Assembly: GCF_013377235.1 (NCBI RefSeq)
Contig: NZ_CP016226.1
Location: forward strand, 1 to 64,000
DNA: 64,000 nt
Reading direction: 5' to 3'
DNA from: Mannheimia varigena
Lineage (GTDB): Bacteria; Pseudomonadota; Gammaproteobacteria; Enterobacterales; Pasteurellaceae
The position numbers and the translations under genes are program-made. Below are positions 25,713-34,770 of the stretch, in pieces. The number at the start of each line of letters is the position of its first letter. Within the stretch, counting starts at the first letter, position 1. Under the pieces are notes generated by a model that saw only the letters and a program-made list of their open reading frames with translations, made no database searches and was not told the DNA's origin.

Positions 25713-27797
25713 CTATTTTACCTGCATACCCGGCTGAACACCGCTGTCTGCGTCTAACAAGAACAGGTTCGCACCGCCGCTGCCTGCCGATAAAATCATT
25801 CCTTCAGACATTCCGAACGACATTTTGCGTGGAGCAAGGTTAGCGATCACAACAACAAAACGTCCGATAAGCTCTTCCGGGTTTGGATAAGCCGCTTTAA
25901 TGCCTGAGAACACTTGGCGTTTGTGATCGCCTAAATCCAGCTCAAAACGTAACATTTTGTCCGATTTCGGCACAGCTTCGCAATGTAACACTTTCGCTGC
26001 TCGTAAATCTAATTTGGCGAAATCATCAATGGTGATTTCCGGGGCAATCGGCTCGATTGCAATATTTTCTTGGTTTTCGACCGCTTGTTTTTCCACTGCT
26101 TGCGTTCCTTTTTTCTCTGCTGATTTTTTTGTTTCTTTTTGAGCATCTGCAAATAATGCTTTGGTTTCTTCAATCACCGCATCAATCTGTTTTTTCTCAA
26201 GACGTGAGAAGAGCGATTTAAACGGCGCAACGGTGTGCCCTAACAATGGCGTGGCGATATTATCCCAACGCAATTCCGCTTGTAAGAAGGCTTCTGCACG
26301 TTCTGCCAGTTGTGGCAATACCGGTTTTAAGTAGCTCATTAGCACACGGAATAACTCAATCCCCATTGAGCAAACCGCTTGCAATTCGGCATCTTTGCCC
26401 TCTTCTTTGGCGATCACCCACGGAGCTTTCTCATCAATGTATTTGTTCGCCTTGTCGGTTAATTCCATAATCGCACGAATTGCCTTGTTAAATTCACGGC
26501 TTTCGTAGAAATTCGCAATGGTTTCCGCTTGGGCGGTAAATTCATTAAATAGGGCTTCATCGTCTAATTTAGCTGCTAATTTGCCCTCAAAACGTTTAGC
26601 GATAAAGCCGGCGTTACGAGAAGCTAAATTCACCAATTTGTTCACAATGTCGCTATTTACACGTTGTACGAAATCATCAAGGCTGAAGTCTAAATCTTCA
26701 ATGCGGTCGTTTAATTTAGCCGCATAGTAATAACGTAAACATTCAGGATCGATATGTTTTAAATAGGTGCTGGCTTGAATGAATGTACCACGAGATTTCG
26801 ACATTTTCGCACCGTCCACCGTCACATAACCGTGGGCGAACACGTTGGTTGGCTTGCGGTAGCCGCTGCCTTCCAACATTGCCGGCCAGAACAGGCTATG
26901 GAAGTAAACAATGTCTTTGCCGATAAAGTGGTAAAGCTCGCTGTCGGAATCCTTTTTCCAGAACTCGTCAAAATTAATGCCTTTGCGGTCGCAGAGGTTT
27001 TTGAATGACGCCATATAACCGATTGGGGCATCGAGCCAAACGTAGAAGAATTTGTTTTCCGCATCCGGAATTTCAAAGCCGAAGTACGGAGCGTCACGGC
27101 TGATGTCCCACTGTTGCAAGCCACTTTCAAACCACTCTTGCATTTTGTTGGCAATTTCAGATTGTAGCGAGCCGGAGCGTGTCCACTCTTTTAACATTCC
27201 CTCAAAGCTCGGTAAATCAAAGAAGAAATGCTCAGATTCTTTCACCACCGGTGTTGAGCCGGAAACCGCCGAGCGTGGATTAATCAAATCCATCGGGCTA
27301 TAAGTGGAGGCACAAACCTCGCAGTTATCGCCATACTGATCTTCCGCTTTACATTTCGGGCAAGTGCCTTTTACGAAACGATCCGGCAGGAACATATTTT
27401 TTTCAGGGTCGAAAAGCTGAGAAATCACTTTGCTTTTGATAAAACCGTTCGCACGCAATTTTTTATAGATTTCGCTGGTGATTTCACGGTTTTCTTCGCT
27501 GTGGGTTGAGTGATAATTATCAAAGCTGATATTAAAACCTTCAAAGTCGGCAATATGATCGGCTTTGGCTTTTTCGATAAGTTGCTCAGGGGTAATGCCT
27601 AATTTATTGGCGTTAAGCATAATTGGCGTGCCGTGTGCATCATCGGCACACACAAAATGCACCTCGTTACCACGCATACGTTGAAAACGCACCCAAATAT
27701 CCGCTTGAATATGCTCAAGCATATGACCTAAATGAATTGCACCGTTAGCGTAAGGCAAGGCACAAGTAACAAGCATTTTTCGTTTTTGGTTAGACAT
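25713..27797 (-). CDS. metG: Methionyl-tRNA synthetase
   Basis: MetG charges initiator and elongator tRNA-Met. The start at 27797 (MSNQKRKMLVTCALPYANG) gives 694 residues; the longer frame to 27914 has no family similarity. HIGH appears as HLGHMLE and KMSKS is exact (AKMSKSRGTF). The zinc knuckle is CPKCKAEDQYGDNCEVC. A low-complexity K/E/Q linker near residues 560-590 leads to the C-terminal tRNA-binding (dimerisation) domain starting IDDFAKLDLRAAKV. An exact uptake signal (26080-26088) lies in the linker and encodes KQAVE. Confidence 0.97.
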   Translation of the reverse strand: MSNQKRKMLVTCALPYANGAIHLGHMLEHIQADIWVRFQRMRGNEVHFVCADDAHGTPIMLNANKLGITPEQLIEKAKADHIADFEGFNISFDNYHSTHSEENREITSEIYKKLRANGFIKSKVISQLFDPEKNMFLPDRFVKGTCPKCKAEDQYGDNCEVCASTYSPMDLINPRSAVSGSTPVVKESEHFFFDLPSFEGMLKEWTRSGSLQSEIANKMQEWFESGLQQWDISRDAPYFGFEIPDAENKFFYVWLDAPIGYMASFKNLCDRKGINFDEFWKKDSDSELYHFIGKDIVYFHSLFWPAMLEGSGYRKPTNVFAHGYVTVDGAKMSKSRGTFIQASTYLKHIDPECLRYYYAAKLNDRIEDLDFSLDDFVQRVNSDIVNKLVNLASRNAGFIAKRFEGKLAAKLDDEALFNEFTAQAETIANFYESREFNKAIRAIMELTDKANKYIDEKAPWVIAKEEGKDAELQAVCSMGIELFRVLMSYLKPVLPQLAERAEAFLQAELRWDNIATPLLGHTVAPFKSLFSRLEKKQIDAVIEETKALFADAQKETKKSAEKKGTQAVEKQAVENQENIAIEPIAPEITIDDFAKLDLRAAKVLHCEAVPKSDKMLRFELDLGDHKRQVFSGIKAAYPNPEELIGRFVVVIANLAPRKMSFGMSEGMILSAGSGGANLFLLDADSGVQPGMQVK

Positions 27798-27932
27798 TCT
27801 ATTTCTCGTTAAATTAGGGAAAATTGCCGTGTATTCTAGCTGAAATGTGTAACTTTTTCTAGTTGGCTTGAATTTATTAGAGCTTTCGTGAGACAAGCGG
27901 TAGAATATCCCCAAAATTTTGCATTCAGGTAG

Positions 27933-27952
27933 GGGCGAATTAATATTCGCCC
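27933..27952. repeat. GGGCGAAT palindrome before menC
   Basis: GGGCGAAT (27933-27940) and ATTCGCCC (27945-27952) flank TAAT. It lies 35 bp before the menC start and is preceded by an exact uptake sequence at 27893-27901. Confidence 0.55.
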
Positions 27953-27986
27953 GAAAATGCTGTTATATAAAACATTGAGAAATTCT

Positions 27987-28943
27987 ATGCGAAAAGTAAC
28001 CTTATATCGCTACCAATTACCCATTCAAACCGGCGTGGTGCTACGCAAACAAAAGCTGACTGAGCGAGCAGGCTTACTCGTCTGTTTACAGGAAAATGAA
28101 CGTATCGGCTGGGGGGAAATCGCCCCTTTGCCGACCTTTAGCCAAGAAACGTTGGAGCAAGCCGAGAGCCAAGCTAAAAAGTGGCTAAAAGTGTGGCAAA
28201 GCGGAGAAACAAATGCCCTCGATGATCTTTTTCCCTCTGTCTCCTTTGGGCTAAGTTGTGCCTTGGCAGAATTGAATAATACGTTGGGCGAGCAGGGCAG
28301 TTATCGGTCTGCGATTTTATGCTATGGTGATGTGGAGAAATTCCAGCCGACCGTTACGCTTGGTAAATTAAAAATTGGCATAGAGCCTGAAAAAGAGGGC
28401 GAATTAGCGGATTTGTTGCTTTCAACAAACCCAAACTTACAGCTCAGGCTGGACGCCAACCGCCAATGGAGTTTGGAACAAGCGGTTAAATTTGCCGAAA
28501 AAATTGTAAATACCAACAAAGCTCGCATTCAATTTATCGAAGAACCCTGCCAAACGCCCGAACTTTCCCGCCAATTTACCAAGCAAACCGGCATTGCGAT
28601 GGCCTGGGACGAAACGGTGCGAGAGCCAGATTTTGTGGTAAAAAAAGAGCCAAATCTGACCGCTATCATCATTAAACCCACGCTAACAGGCTCGCTAGAA
28701 AAATGCGTGAAACTGATCGACCAGGCTCATTCGCAAGGATTAACCGCAGTTATCAGTTCAAGCCTTGAAAGCAGCTTAGGATTAACCCAGCTGGCTCGCA
28801 TCGCTCACCAATATACGCCAAACAGCGTACCGGGGTTGGATACGCTTAATTTAATGCAGCACCAATTATTGCGAGAATGGCAAGGTTCGGAATTGCCGTT
28901 AATTGGCGTGGAGAGCGAATTTGTCACCGAGGTTGTGCTATAA
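27987..28943 (+). CDS. menC: o-Succinylbenzoate synthase
   Basis: MenC dehydrates SHCHC to o-succinylbenzoate in menaquinone synthesis and belongs to the enolase superfamily. The start at 27987 (MRKVTLYRYQLPIQTGVVLR) matches E. coli MenC and gives 318 residues; the frame continues upstream to an ATG at 27957 without similarity. Visible active-site segments are VTLGKLKIG, LRLDANRQWSLEQA, FIEEPCQTPE, MAWDETVREPDF and IIKPTLTGSLEKC, with SSSLESSLGLTQLAR near the C-terminus. No other men genes are nearby. Confidence 0.93.
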   Translation: MRKVTLYRYQLPIQTGVVLRKQKLTERAGLLVCLQENERIGWGEIAPLPTFSQETLEQAESQAKKWLKVWQSGETNALDDLFPSVSFGLSCALAELNNTLGEQGSYRSAILCYGDVEKFQPTVTLGKLKIGIEPEKEGELADLLLSTNPNLQLRLDANRQWSLEQAVKFAEKIVNTNKARIQFIEEPCQTPELSRQFTKQTGIAMAWDETVREPDFVVKKEPNLTAIIIKPTLTGSLEKCVKLIDQAHSQGLTAVISSSLESSLGLTQLARIAHQYTPNSVPGLDTLNLMQHQLLREWQGSELPLIGVESEFVTEVVL

Positions 28944-28954
28944 TCAAACCAGCC

Positions 28955-29022
28955 GTAGGGGCGAAACATTTTTCGCCCTAATATTTAAATGTGGTTTGGG
29001 GCGAAAAATGTTTCACTCCTAC
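28955..29022. repeat. Large imperfect inverted repeat between menC and rsuA
   Basis: The left arm (28955-28979, GTAGGGGCGAAACATTTTTC then GCCCT) and right arm (28998-29022) are near-perfect reverse complements, about 23 of 25 positions by eye. Each arm is itself a smaller GGGGCGAA palindrome. The element could form a long hairpin or cruciform and probably ends the menC transcript. Confidence 0.65.
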
Positions 29023-29045
29023 ATACTTTTTAACATCAGGAAACT

Positions 29046-29738
29046 ATGCGTTTAGATAAATTTATCGCCGAAAATACCGGCTTAACTCGTTCGCAGGCTG
29101 CAAAAGCACTGAAAAGCGGTATTGTGACAGTCAATGGAAAAATCGAAAAAAGCGGTGCAGCAAAAATCAGCCAAGCAGATGAAATTTATTACGAAGATCA
29201 GAAACTAGAGTGGATGGAAGCAGGGCAATATTTTATGCTTTACAAACCGCAGGGCTATATTTGCTCGCACGATGATGGCGAATATCCAACCGTGTTCCAA
29301 TTTTTCGATTATCCGCTGATGACCAAACTGCACACAGCTGGCAGGCTTGATGTAGATACCACAGGGCTTGTGCTTTTAACCGATGACGGCAAATGGTCGC
29401 ATCGTATTACTTCGCCAAAGCACCATTGCGAAAAAACTTATTTAGTCACATTAGCCGATCCTGTTGAAGATTTTTATGCGGAAAAATTAGCCGAGGGTAT
29501 TTTACTGCGTGGTGAAAAAGAACCGACTTTGCCGGCTCAACTTGAAATTTTAGATGATTACAATGTAAATCTGACAATCAGTGAAGGGCGTTACCACCAA
29601 GTCAAACGAATGTTTGCTGCCTTAGGCAATAAAGTAGAAGCCTTGCACCGTTGGCGAATTGGCGATGTGATTTTAGACGAAACCTTGGCAGAGGGCGAAT
29701 TTCGACCGCTTACCCAAACCGAAATAGAGTATTTTTAA
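29046..29738 (+). CDS. rsuA: 16S rRNA pseudouridine(516) synthase RsuA
   Basis: RsuA isomerises U516 in 16S rRNA. The 230-residue protein (E. coli 231) has an N-terminal S4 domain (MRLDKFIAENTGLTRSQAAKAL) and the RsuA-type catalytic motif AGRLDVDTTGLVLLTDDG with the nucleophilic aspartate near residue 102. YHQVKRMFAALGNKV follows near the C-terminus. AGGAA lies before the ATG. Its stop codon TAA overlaps the ATG of bcr, as in the conserved rsuA-bcr pair of enterics. Confidence 0.94.
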   Translation: MRLDKFIAENTGLTRSQAAKALKSGIVTVNGKIEKSGAAKISQADEIYYEDQKLEWMEAGQYFMLYKPQGYICSHDDGEYPTVFQFFDYPLMTKLHTAGRLDVDTTGLVLLTDDGKWSHRITSPKHHCEKTYLVTLADPVEDFYAEKLAEGILLRGEKEPTLPAQLEILDDYNVNLTISEGRYHQVKRMFAALGNKVEALHRWRIGDVILDETLAEGEFRPLTQTEIEYF

Positions 29739-30922
29739 TGGAAAATAATAGACCCCGTTTAAGTTTTTTCATCATTTTGGGAATGATGGCAATGTTGCCG
29801 CCGCTGGCGATTGATATGTATTTGCCCTCATTTTTAGATATTGCCCGAGATCTCGCCGTATCCCAAGAAAAGGTGCAAACCACGCTTGCGTTGTTTACCC
29901 TTGGCTTCGGGGCTGGGCAGCTTTTTTGGGGGCCGATGGCGGACAGCTTCGGGCGGAAAATCATTATTTTAATCGGGCTTATCGGCTCGGCGATTGCGGC
30001 GTTTTTCCTCACTCAAGTGGAAAACATTGAAACTTTTTATCTGCTGCGATTAATCCAAGGCCTATGTGCCGCCGCCCCAGCGGTGGTGCTAGGGGCATTA
30101 GTGCGAGATCTGTTTGACCGCAATGTGTTTGCCAGACTGATGTCGATCATTATGATTATCTCAATGCTCGCCCCACTGCTTGCCCCGATTGTGGGCGGTT
30201 ATATTGCCAAATATTTCCACTGGCATTCGGTGTTTTATGTGATGGTCGCAATGGGCTTGTTGAGCGTGGTGCTGGTAGGTTGGAAAATCCCTGAAACGCT
30301 GGCGGTGGAAAAACGCTTGCCTCTCAGTTTTGGCAAAACCTTAGCCAATTTCGCCACACTTCTCAAACACAAACCGACACTCGGCTATGTGCTGATTGGC
30401 GGCTTAACATTTGCCGGCATTTTCTGCTTTTTGACTTCGGGTTCTATTGTCTATATCGGGCTATATGGCGTCTCACAGGAAAATTTCGGCTATTTCTTTG
30501 GCTTGAATATGGTCGTGATGGTAACGATGACGGCGATTAACAGCAAGCTAGTGGTGAAAGTCGGCTCAGAAATGATGCTGCGAATTGCTCTTGGGCTTCA
30601 GGTAGCGTTTGGTATTTGGCTGGCGATGACAGCAATTTTTGAGTTAGGCTTCTGGGCAATGGCAATCGGTGTGCCGCTTTACATCGGAATGCTTTCTACC
30701 ATTGGTAGCAATGCCAGTGCCGCTATTTTAGAAAAATTCCCCGAAATGGCAGGCACCGCAAACGGCGTTGCTGGCACGGCACGTTTTGGTATTGCTTCGT
30801 TAGTGGGGGCAGGGCTTTCCCATATTGCGATTACCAGCGAAGCGCCAATGCTTTATGCAATGGCAAGCTGTACGGTTTTAGCCGGTGTGGTTTATTACTT
30901 CCTCTGTTATAAGCAGGATTAA
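29738..30922 (+). CDS. bcr: Bcr/CflA-family MFS drug efflux transporter
   Basis: The 394-residue protein is a 12-segment major facilitator of the DHA1 Bcr/CflA drug:proton antiporter group, which includes bicyclomycin resistance. The signature PSFLDIARDLAVSQEKVQTTL follows the first helix, with the MFS loop motif GPMADSFGRK after TM2 and LRLIQGLCAAAPAVVLGALVRD in TM4. The ATG (29738-29740) shares one base with the rsuA stop, so it is translationally coupled. Actual substrates cannot be inferred. Confidence 0.9.
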   Translation: MENNRPRLSFFIILGMMAMLPPLAIDMYLPSFLDIARDLAVSQEKVQTTLALFTLGFGAGQLFWGPMADSFGRKIIILIGLIGSAIAAFFLTQVENIETFYLLRLIQGLCAAAPAVVLGALVRDLFDRNVFARLMSIIMIISMLAPLLAPIVGGYIAKYFHWHSVFYVMVAMGLLSVVLVGWKIPETLAVEKRLPLSFGKTLANFATLLKHKPTLGYVLIGGLTFAGIFCFLTSGSIVYIGLYGVSQENFGYFFGLNMVVMVTMTAINSKLVVKVGSEMMLRIALGLQVAFGIWLAMTAIFELGFWAMAIGVPLYIGMLSTIGSNASAAILEKFPEMAGTANGVAGTARFGIASLVGAGLSHIAITSEAPMLYAMASCTVLAGVVYYFLCYKQD

Positions 30923-30923
30923 T

Positions 30924-32240
30924 TTATTTCACAAACAACGAAATAGACTCCAAATGGGCGGTGTGCGGGAACATATCAATCATTGCGACTTTTTCTAAGC
31001 GGTAGCCGAATTGCAGCAGTTTTTCTGCATCACGCACCAGCGTGGCGGGGTTGCAGGAAACATAGGCGATTCGTTCGGGCTGTAAGGCGGCTAGGTGATC
31101 TAAACAAAATAACGCTCCATTACGAGCAGGGTCGAGCAGCACTTTGTTGAACAGCTCGCTCGCCCAAGGCTTATCGGCAAAAGGCCCATCGAGGTTAGTT
31201 TGGTAAAATGCCACATTTTTTAGACCGCTTGCAGCTGCATTGGCTCGAGCCTGTTCCACCATTGGCTCAACGCCCTCAATGCCGACCACCGATTTTGCCT
31301 TTTTGGCTATCGGCAAGGTGAAATTCCCCATTCCGCAGAACAGATCTAGCACGCGATCATCATCGGAAAGTTCAAGCCACTCAAGGGATTTTTCCACCAT
31401 TTTTTCATTGAGCGAAGCATTCACCTGAATAAAATCCCGAATCGAAAAATGGAGCTTCAAGCCTTGAATTTCGTAATAAGGCAGTTCGCCGCAAAGGTGC
31501 TCGAGCTGGTTTTCCTCACACATTACAAACAGCGATAGCTTTTCGCTTTCGGCAAAATGCCATAAATTTTCGCTATCTTGAGCCGATAATACCCCTAAAT
31601 GTCGCAAAAATAAGGCGATGGTGTTATCCGCTTTGACTAATTCAATATGCCCGAGTTTTTTCGGATTTTTCCACTTTGCCAACAGTTTTTGCAATTTGGG
31701 CAGAAGCTTGGAAAGCTCACTTTCCAACACTTCGCAGTTTTCAAGCGGTATGATTTGGTTGGAATTTTGTAAACGAAAGCCCATTGTGAGTTTACCGTTT
31801 TGTATCGCAATGCTCAGTTTCGCACGGCGGCGGTAGGCTTTGTCATTGCCGACAATCATTGTCTGAAAATCAATGGCTTCAGATTGCAACTTTTGTAAAC
31901 GCTGAAACAGGGCTTTTTGCTTCGCTTCTCGTTGCAAATCGAGCGAAATATGTTGCATTTGGCAGCCGCCGCATTTGCCGTAGAGCTCGCAGCTTGGCTC
32001 GGTGCGATTTGCAGATTTTTTCAAAATTTTCACCATTTGCCCACGCCCGTATTGGCGTTTTTCTTCCAATACCTTAAATTCCACCTGTTCATCGGGCAGG
32101 GCATTTTCAATAAACCACGTTTTGCCGTTGATTTTGGCAATGCCTAAGCCTTGATAATCTAACGCCTGAATTTTTACGGTTTGGCAATCGGTGGTTTTTG
32201 CGGATTTTTTTGCAACTTTTTCGGAATAAAAAATAGCCAT
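30924..32240 (-). CDS. rlmD: 23S rRNA (uracil-1939-C5)-methyltransferase RlmD
   Basis: RlmD (RumA) methylates U1939 of 23S rRNA using SAM. The 438-residue protein begins MAIFYSEKVAKK. A TRAM domain is followed by the [4Fe-4S] cysteines C-x5-C-x2-C in CELYGKCGGCQMQH. The SAM site is VLDLFCGMGNFTLP, and the catalytic cysteine lies in YVSCNPATLVRD near residue 395. The length matches E. coli RlmD (433). It is convergent with bcr (1 nt apart) and divergent from dgt. Confidence 0.95.
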   Translation of the reverse strand: MAIFYSEKVAKKSAKTTDCQTVKIQALDYQGLGIAKINGKTWFIENALPDEQVEFKVLEEKRQYGRGQMVKILKKSANRTEPSCELYGKCGGCQMQHISLDLQREAKQKALFQRLQKLQSEAIDFQTMIVGNDKAYRRRAKLSIAIQNGKLTMGFRLQNSNQIIPLENCEVLESELSKLLPKLQKLLAKWKNPKKLGHIELVKADNTIALFLRHLGVLSAQDSENLWHFAESEKLSLFVMCEENQLEHLCGELPYYEIQGLKLHFSIRDFIQVNASLNEKMVEKSLEWLELSDDDRVLDLFCGMGNFTLPIAKKAKSVVGIEGVEPMVEQARANAAASGLKNVAFYQTNLDGPFADKPWASELFNKVLLDPARNGALFCLDHLAALQPERIAYVSCNPATLVRDAEKLLQFGYRLEKVAMIDMFPHTAHLESISLFVK

Positions 32241-32310
32241 TAGTATGCTCTACAGAATAAAAAATAGGTGTATTATATAAGAAAAGCATTTTGTGGAAAA
32301 TGGAGGCAAT

Positions 32311-33648
32311 ATGATTTCAGCGGTTTGGATGGAGCGTTATTTGGCGGACAAAAAACGGGAGCAGGATCACCGCTCGCCGTTTCAGCGTGATCGGGCAAGG
32401 CTTTTGCATTCGGAAGCGTTTCGCTGCTTGCAGGCAAAAACGCAAATTCACGCGGTTGGCGAAGACGATTTTTATCGCACTCGCTTAACTCATTCGTTGG
32501 AGGTCGCCCAAATCGGCAGCAGTTTGCGTGAGAAGTTGTTGGAGGATTTAGACAGCTTTCAAGCGGTCTATTTTGCTCAAGATTTTACAAAAAACTCGGA
32601 AAATTTGACCGCTTTACTCAACGCATTATTGCCTTCGCATAGCCTGATTGAATCCCTCTGTTTCGCCCACGACATCGGGCATCCGCCATTCGGACACGGC
32701 GGTGAAATGGCGCTGAATTACAAAATGCACGAATTTGGCGGCTTTGAGGGCAATGCTCAATCGTTTCGCATTATGACCCAGCTCGAGCCTTACACCGAAA
32801 AGGCGGGAATGAATTTAACCCGCCGAACTTTGCTGGGCGTGATGAAATATCCGTCACTGTTATCTGCGACCGCTCCCGCTAAAATGGCGGAAATTTCCGA
32901 AGCTCGCCACATTAATTTGCACTATTTCCCGCAAAGTAAGGGCATTTTTGATGATGACAAACACTTTTTTGATTGGGTGCTTGAGCCGCTTAGCGAAGCG
33001 GATAAACGTCAATTCTGTGTGGTGGAGCAAAATCAAGAACCGAGCAAGCCGAATAAAACCCGTTATAAATCCCTCGATTGCAGCATTATGGAGCTGGCAG
33101 ACGACATTGCCTACGGCGTGCACGATTTAGAAGATGCGATTGTGGGCGGAATGGTGACGCCGCAATCGTGGCAAAATGCGGAGAAATTGCTGGAGGAATG
33201 CCAATCGGATTGGGTAAAACAGCGTCTTCCGGAAATACGGGCAAAATTATTCTCTGAGCATCGCTACGAACGCAAAGATGTGATTGGAGCTTTAGTGAAC
33301 CATTTTATCACCAATGTGCGTTGGCAAGCCTTGCCGGAGTTTGAAGAGCCGCTGTTGCGTTACAACGCTTACCTGCCGGAAAATGTTGCTTGCGTACTGA
33401 AAATTTTGAAGGATTTTGTCTATCAATATGTGATTTGTGATGTGAAAACCCAGCGAGTGGAACGCAAAGGGCAACGCATTTTGATGGAGTTGTTTGATAT
33501 TCTCAGCAGCGATCCGATGCGATTGTTGCCGAATAACATTCGTGAGCGTTGGCAAAATGCCCCTGAAGCCAAGCGAGCAAGGGTGATTTGCGATTATCTG
33601 GCAAGTATGTCAGACGGACAAGCTTTCAAACTTTATGAAGGATTGTAG
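32311..33648 (+). CDS. dgt: dGTP triphosphohydrolase-like HD-domain protein
   Basis: The product is a dNTP triphosphohydrolase of the HD superfamily, thought to control dNTP pools. The ATG at 32311 follows GGAGG (32302-32306) and is preferred to the GTG at 32293; it gives 445 residues. The metal-binding HD signature is clear: RLTHSLEVAQIG, then CFAHDIGHPPFGHGGE near residues 113-130 and LADDIAYGVHDLEDAI near residue 260. It is shorter than E. coli Dgt (505) and fits the Dgt-like type-2 subfamily, so strict dGTP specificity is not certain. Confidence 0.88.
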   Translation: MISAVWMERYLADKKREQDHRSPFQRDRARLLHSEAFRCLQAKTQIHAVGEDDFYRTRLTHSLEVAQIGSSLREKLLEDLDSFQAVYFAQDFTKNSENLTALLNALLPSHSLIESLCFAHDIGHPPFGHGGEMALNYKMHEFGGFEGNAQSFRIMTQLEPYTEKAGMNLTRRTLLGVMKYPSLLSATAPAKMAEISEARHINLHYFPQSKGIFDDDKHFFDWVLEPLSEADKRQFCVVEQNQEPSKPNKTRYKSLDCSIMELADDIAYGVHDLEDAIVGGMVTPQSWQNAEKLLEECQSDWVKQRLPEIRAKLFSEHRYERKDVIGALVNHFITNVRWQALPEFEEPLLRYNAYLPENVACVLKILKDFVYQYVICDVKTQRVERKGQRILMELFDILSSDPMRLLPNNIRERWQNAPEAKRARVICDYLASMSDGQAFKLYEGL

Positions 33649-33708
33649 AACTAAATCGATTTTGCAAAGTCTTAGGAATAGATTTTGAATTTTTAATAGG
33701 AGAATATG

Positions 33709-34068
33709 ATGAAGTCTATCGCAAAAACCGCATTCATTTTAACCGCTTTTGTTTCTGCAACCGTATTCGCGAAGAGTGTTCCAAGTGAGATTTATCAACC
33801 ACGCGGCGAATTAGTCAAAGCAGATCGCCAAGGCAATGGCGAATTTGAAGTGGAATATCGTGTAAAAGGGAATGATGTTCGCTCGTTAGCTCAACAAACG
33901 ATTGCTCACGCCAAGAAGAAAGGCTTCCGTGTGGTTGAGTCTGAAATTAAACGTGATGATGCCGATCTCAAATTTGAGCGTGGTGATCAAGAGCTAGATG
34001 TTCAGATTGAATTAAAAGGTAATAATCGTATTGAATATAAAGCAGACTTAGATTTAGATAAAAACTAA
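33709..34068 (+). CDS. Secreted small protein, first of a tandem pair
   Basis: I do not recognise the family. The 119-residue precursor has a clean Sec signal peptide ending AFVSATVFA, followed by a highly charged, K/D/E-rich mature domain of about 98 residues starting KSVPSEIYQPRGELVK, with alternating charged strands. AGGAG is 6 nt from the ATG at 33709; the ATG at 33706 is too close to it. No lipobox and no cysteine are present, so a soluble periplasmic protein is likely. The next gene is a paralogue with about 62 of 96 aligned mature residues identical by hand count. Confidence 0.8.
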   Translation: MKSIAKTAFILTAFVSATVFAKSVPSEIYQPRGELVKADRQGNGEFEVEYRVKGNDVRSLAQQTIAHAKKKGFRVVESEIKRDDADLKFERGDQELDVQIELKGNNRIEYKADLDLDKN

Positions 34069-34094
34069 TTTAGTTATCTTTTAACAGAAAATGG

Positions 34095-34131
34095 CCGCTT
34101 ATTGTGATTAAATTGTGTAAGCGGTTTAATT
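34095..34131 (+). terminator. Possible hairpin after the first paralogue
   Basis: CCGCTTA (34095-34101) can pair with TAAGCGG (34118-34124), followed by an AT-rich stretch with six T. The arms look like decayed uptake sequences. Weak evidence. Confidence 0.4.
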
Positions 34132-34253
34132 TTTTAGCAATTAGCTAGTGTTAGATTTTTGTAAAAATATGAACTAAGCTAAATTTGCCTAGTCATAAAT
34201 TATGAGCTCTCTAAGAACTCAATTTAATAAAATAAAAGAATAGGAGATTCTAT

Positions 34254-34619
34254 ATGAAAAACGTAAGTAAAACATTATTAGTTCTAACTACTTTCGCTTC
34301 TGTAACCGCATTTGCTCAATCAGTTGCTGTACCCGAGGAAATTTATCAACCACAAGGTGAGTTAATTAAATCAGAGCTTGATGGTAAGAACGAGTTTGAG
34401 GTTGAATACCATGTTAAAGGAACAGATGTGCGTGGATTAGCAGAAAAAGCCATTGAACACGCTAAAAGCAAAGGTTTTGATTTAGTTAAATCTGAAATCA
34501 AAGATAAAGATGCAGATTTAAAATTCAAGCGTAACAAGCAAGAATTAGATATTGATATTGAATTAGAAGGTAAAGATCGTATCGAGTATAAAGCAGATTT
34601 TGACTTAGGTAATAAGTAA
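34254..34619 (+). CDS. Secreted small protein, second of a tandem pair
   Basis: This is the paralogue of the preceding gene. The 121-residue precursor has a signal peptide ending ASVTAFA and a mature domain sharing the blocks EIYQP, EFEVEY, VKG-DVR, SEIK, DADLKF, QELD and RIEYKAD. It is more AT-rich than the first copy and slightly more acidic. AGGAG precedes the ATG with normal spacing. The 185-bp gap between copies and the presence of a separate hairpin suggest each may be transcribed separately. Function unknown; a duplicated periplasmic binding or stress protein is only a guess. Confidence 0.8.
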   Translation: MKNVSKTLLVLTTFASVTAFAQSVAVPEEIYQPQGELIKSELDGKNEFEVEYHVKGTDVRGLAEKAIEHAKSKGFDLVKSEIKDKDADLKFKRNKQELDIDIELEGKDRIEYKADFDLGNK

Positions 34620-34638
34620 TTTGTAAATTTAATACTAA

Positions 34639-34680
34639 AAAAGACCGCTTGTGTGTTTTCACCGCACAAGCGGTCTTTTT
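34639..34680 (+). terminator. Inverted uptake-sequence terminator
   Basis: Two exact uptake sequences in opposite orientation (34644-34652 and 34666-34674) lie inside a perfect stem of about 15 bp with an 11-nt loop, followed by five T. It is the clearest USS-built terminator in the window. Confidence 0.9.
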
Positions 34681-34770
34681 ATTGTGCTTTTTTGTAAAAA
34701 TAGTGAAGCAGGGAGAGAGGGTAATTTGCTAAAATAGCGGGCGAAAATAGAAAATCAAAAAGAGGGAAAA

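Noticed and set aside
26822..27154. 110-aa ORF within metG
   Set aside because: It is on the metG strand in another frame inside a conserved catalytic region; metG is intact.
33649..33661. Sequence ACTAAATCGATTTT after dgt resembling the fru/glg palindrome
   Set aside because: Only the left half and centre match; the right half is broken and it lies at a gene end, so it is probably chance.
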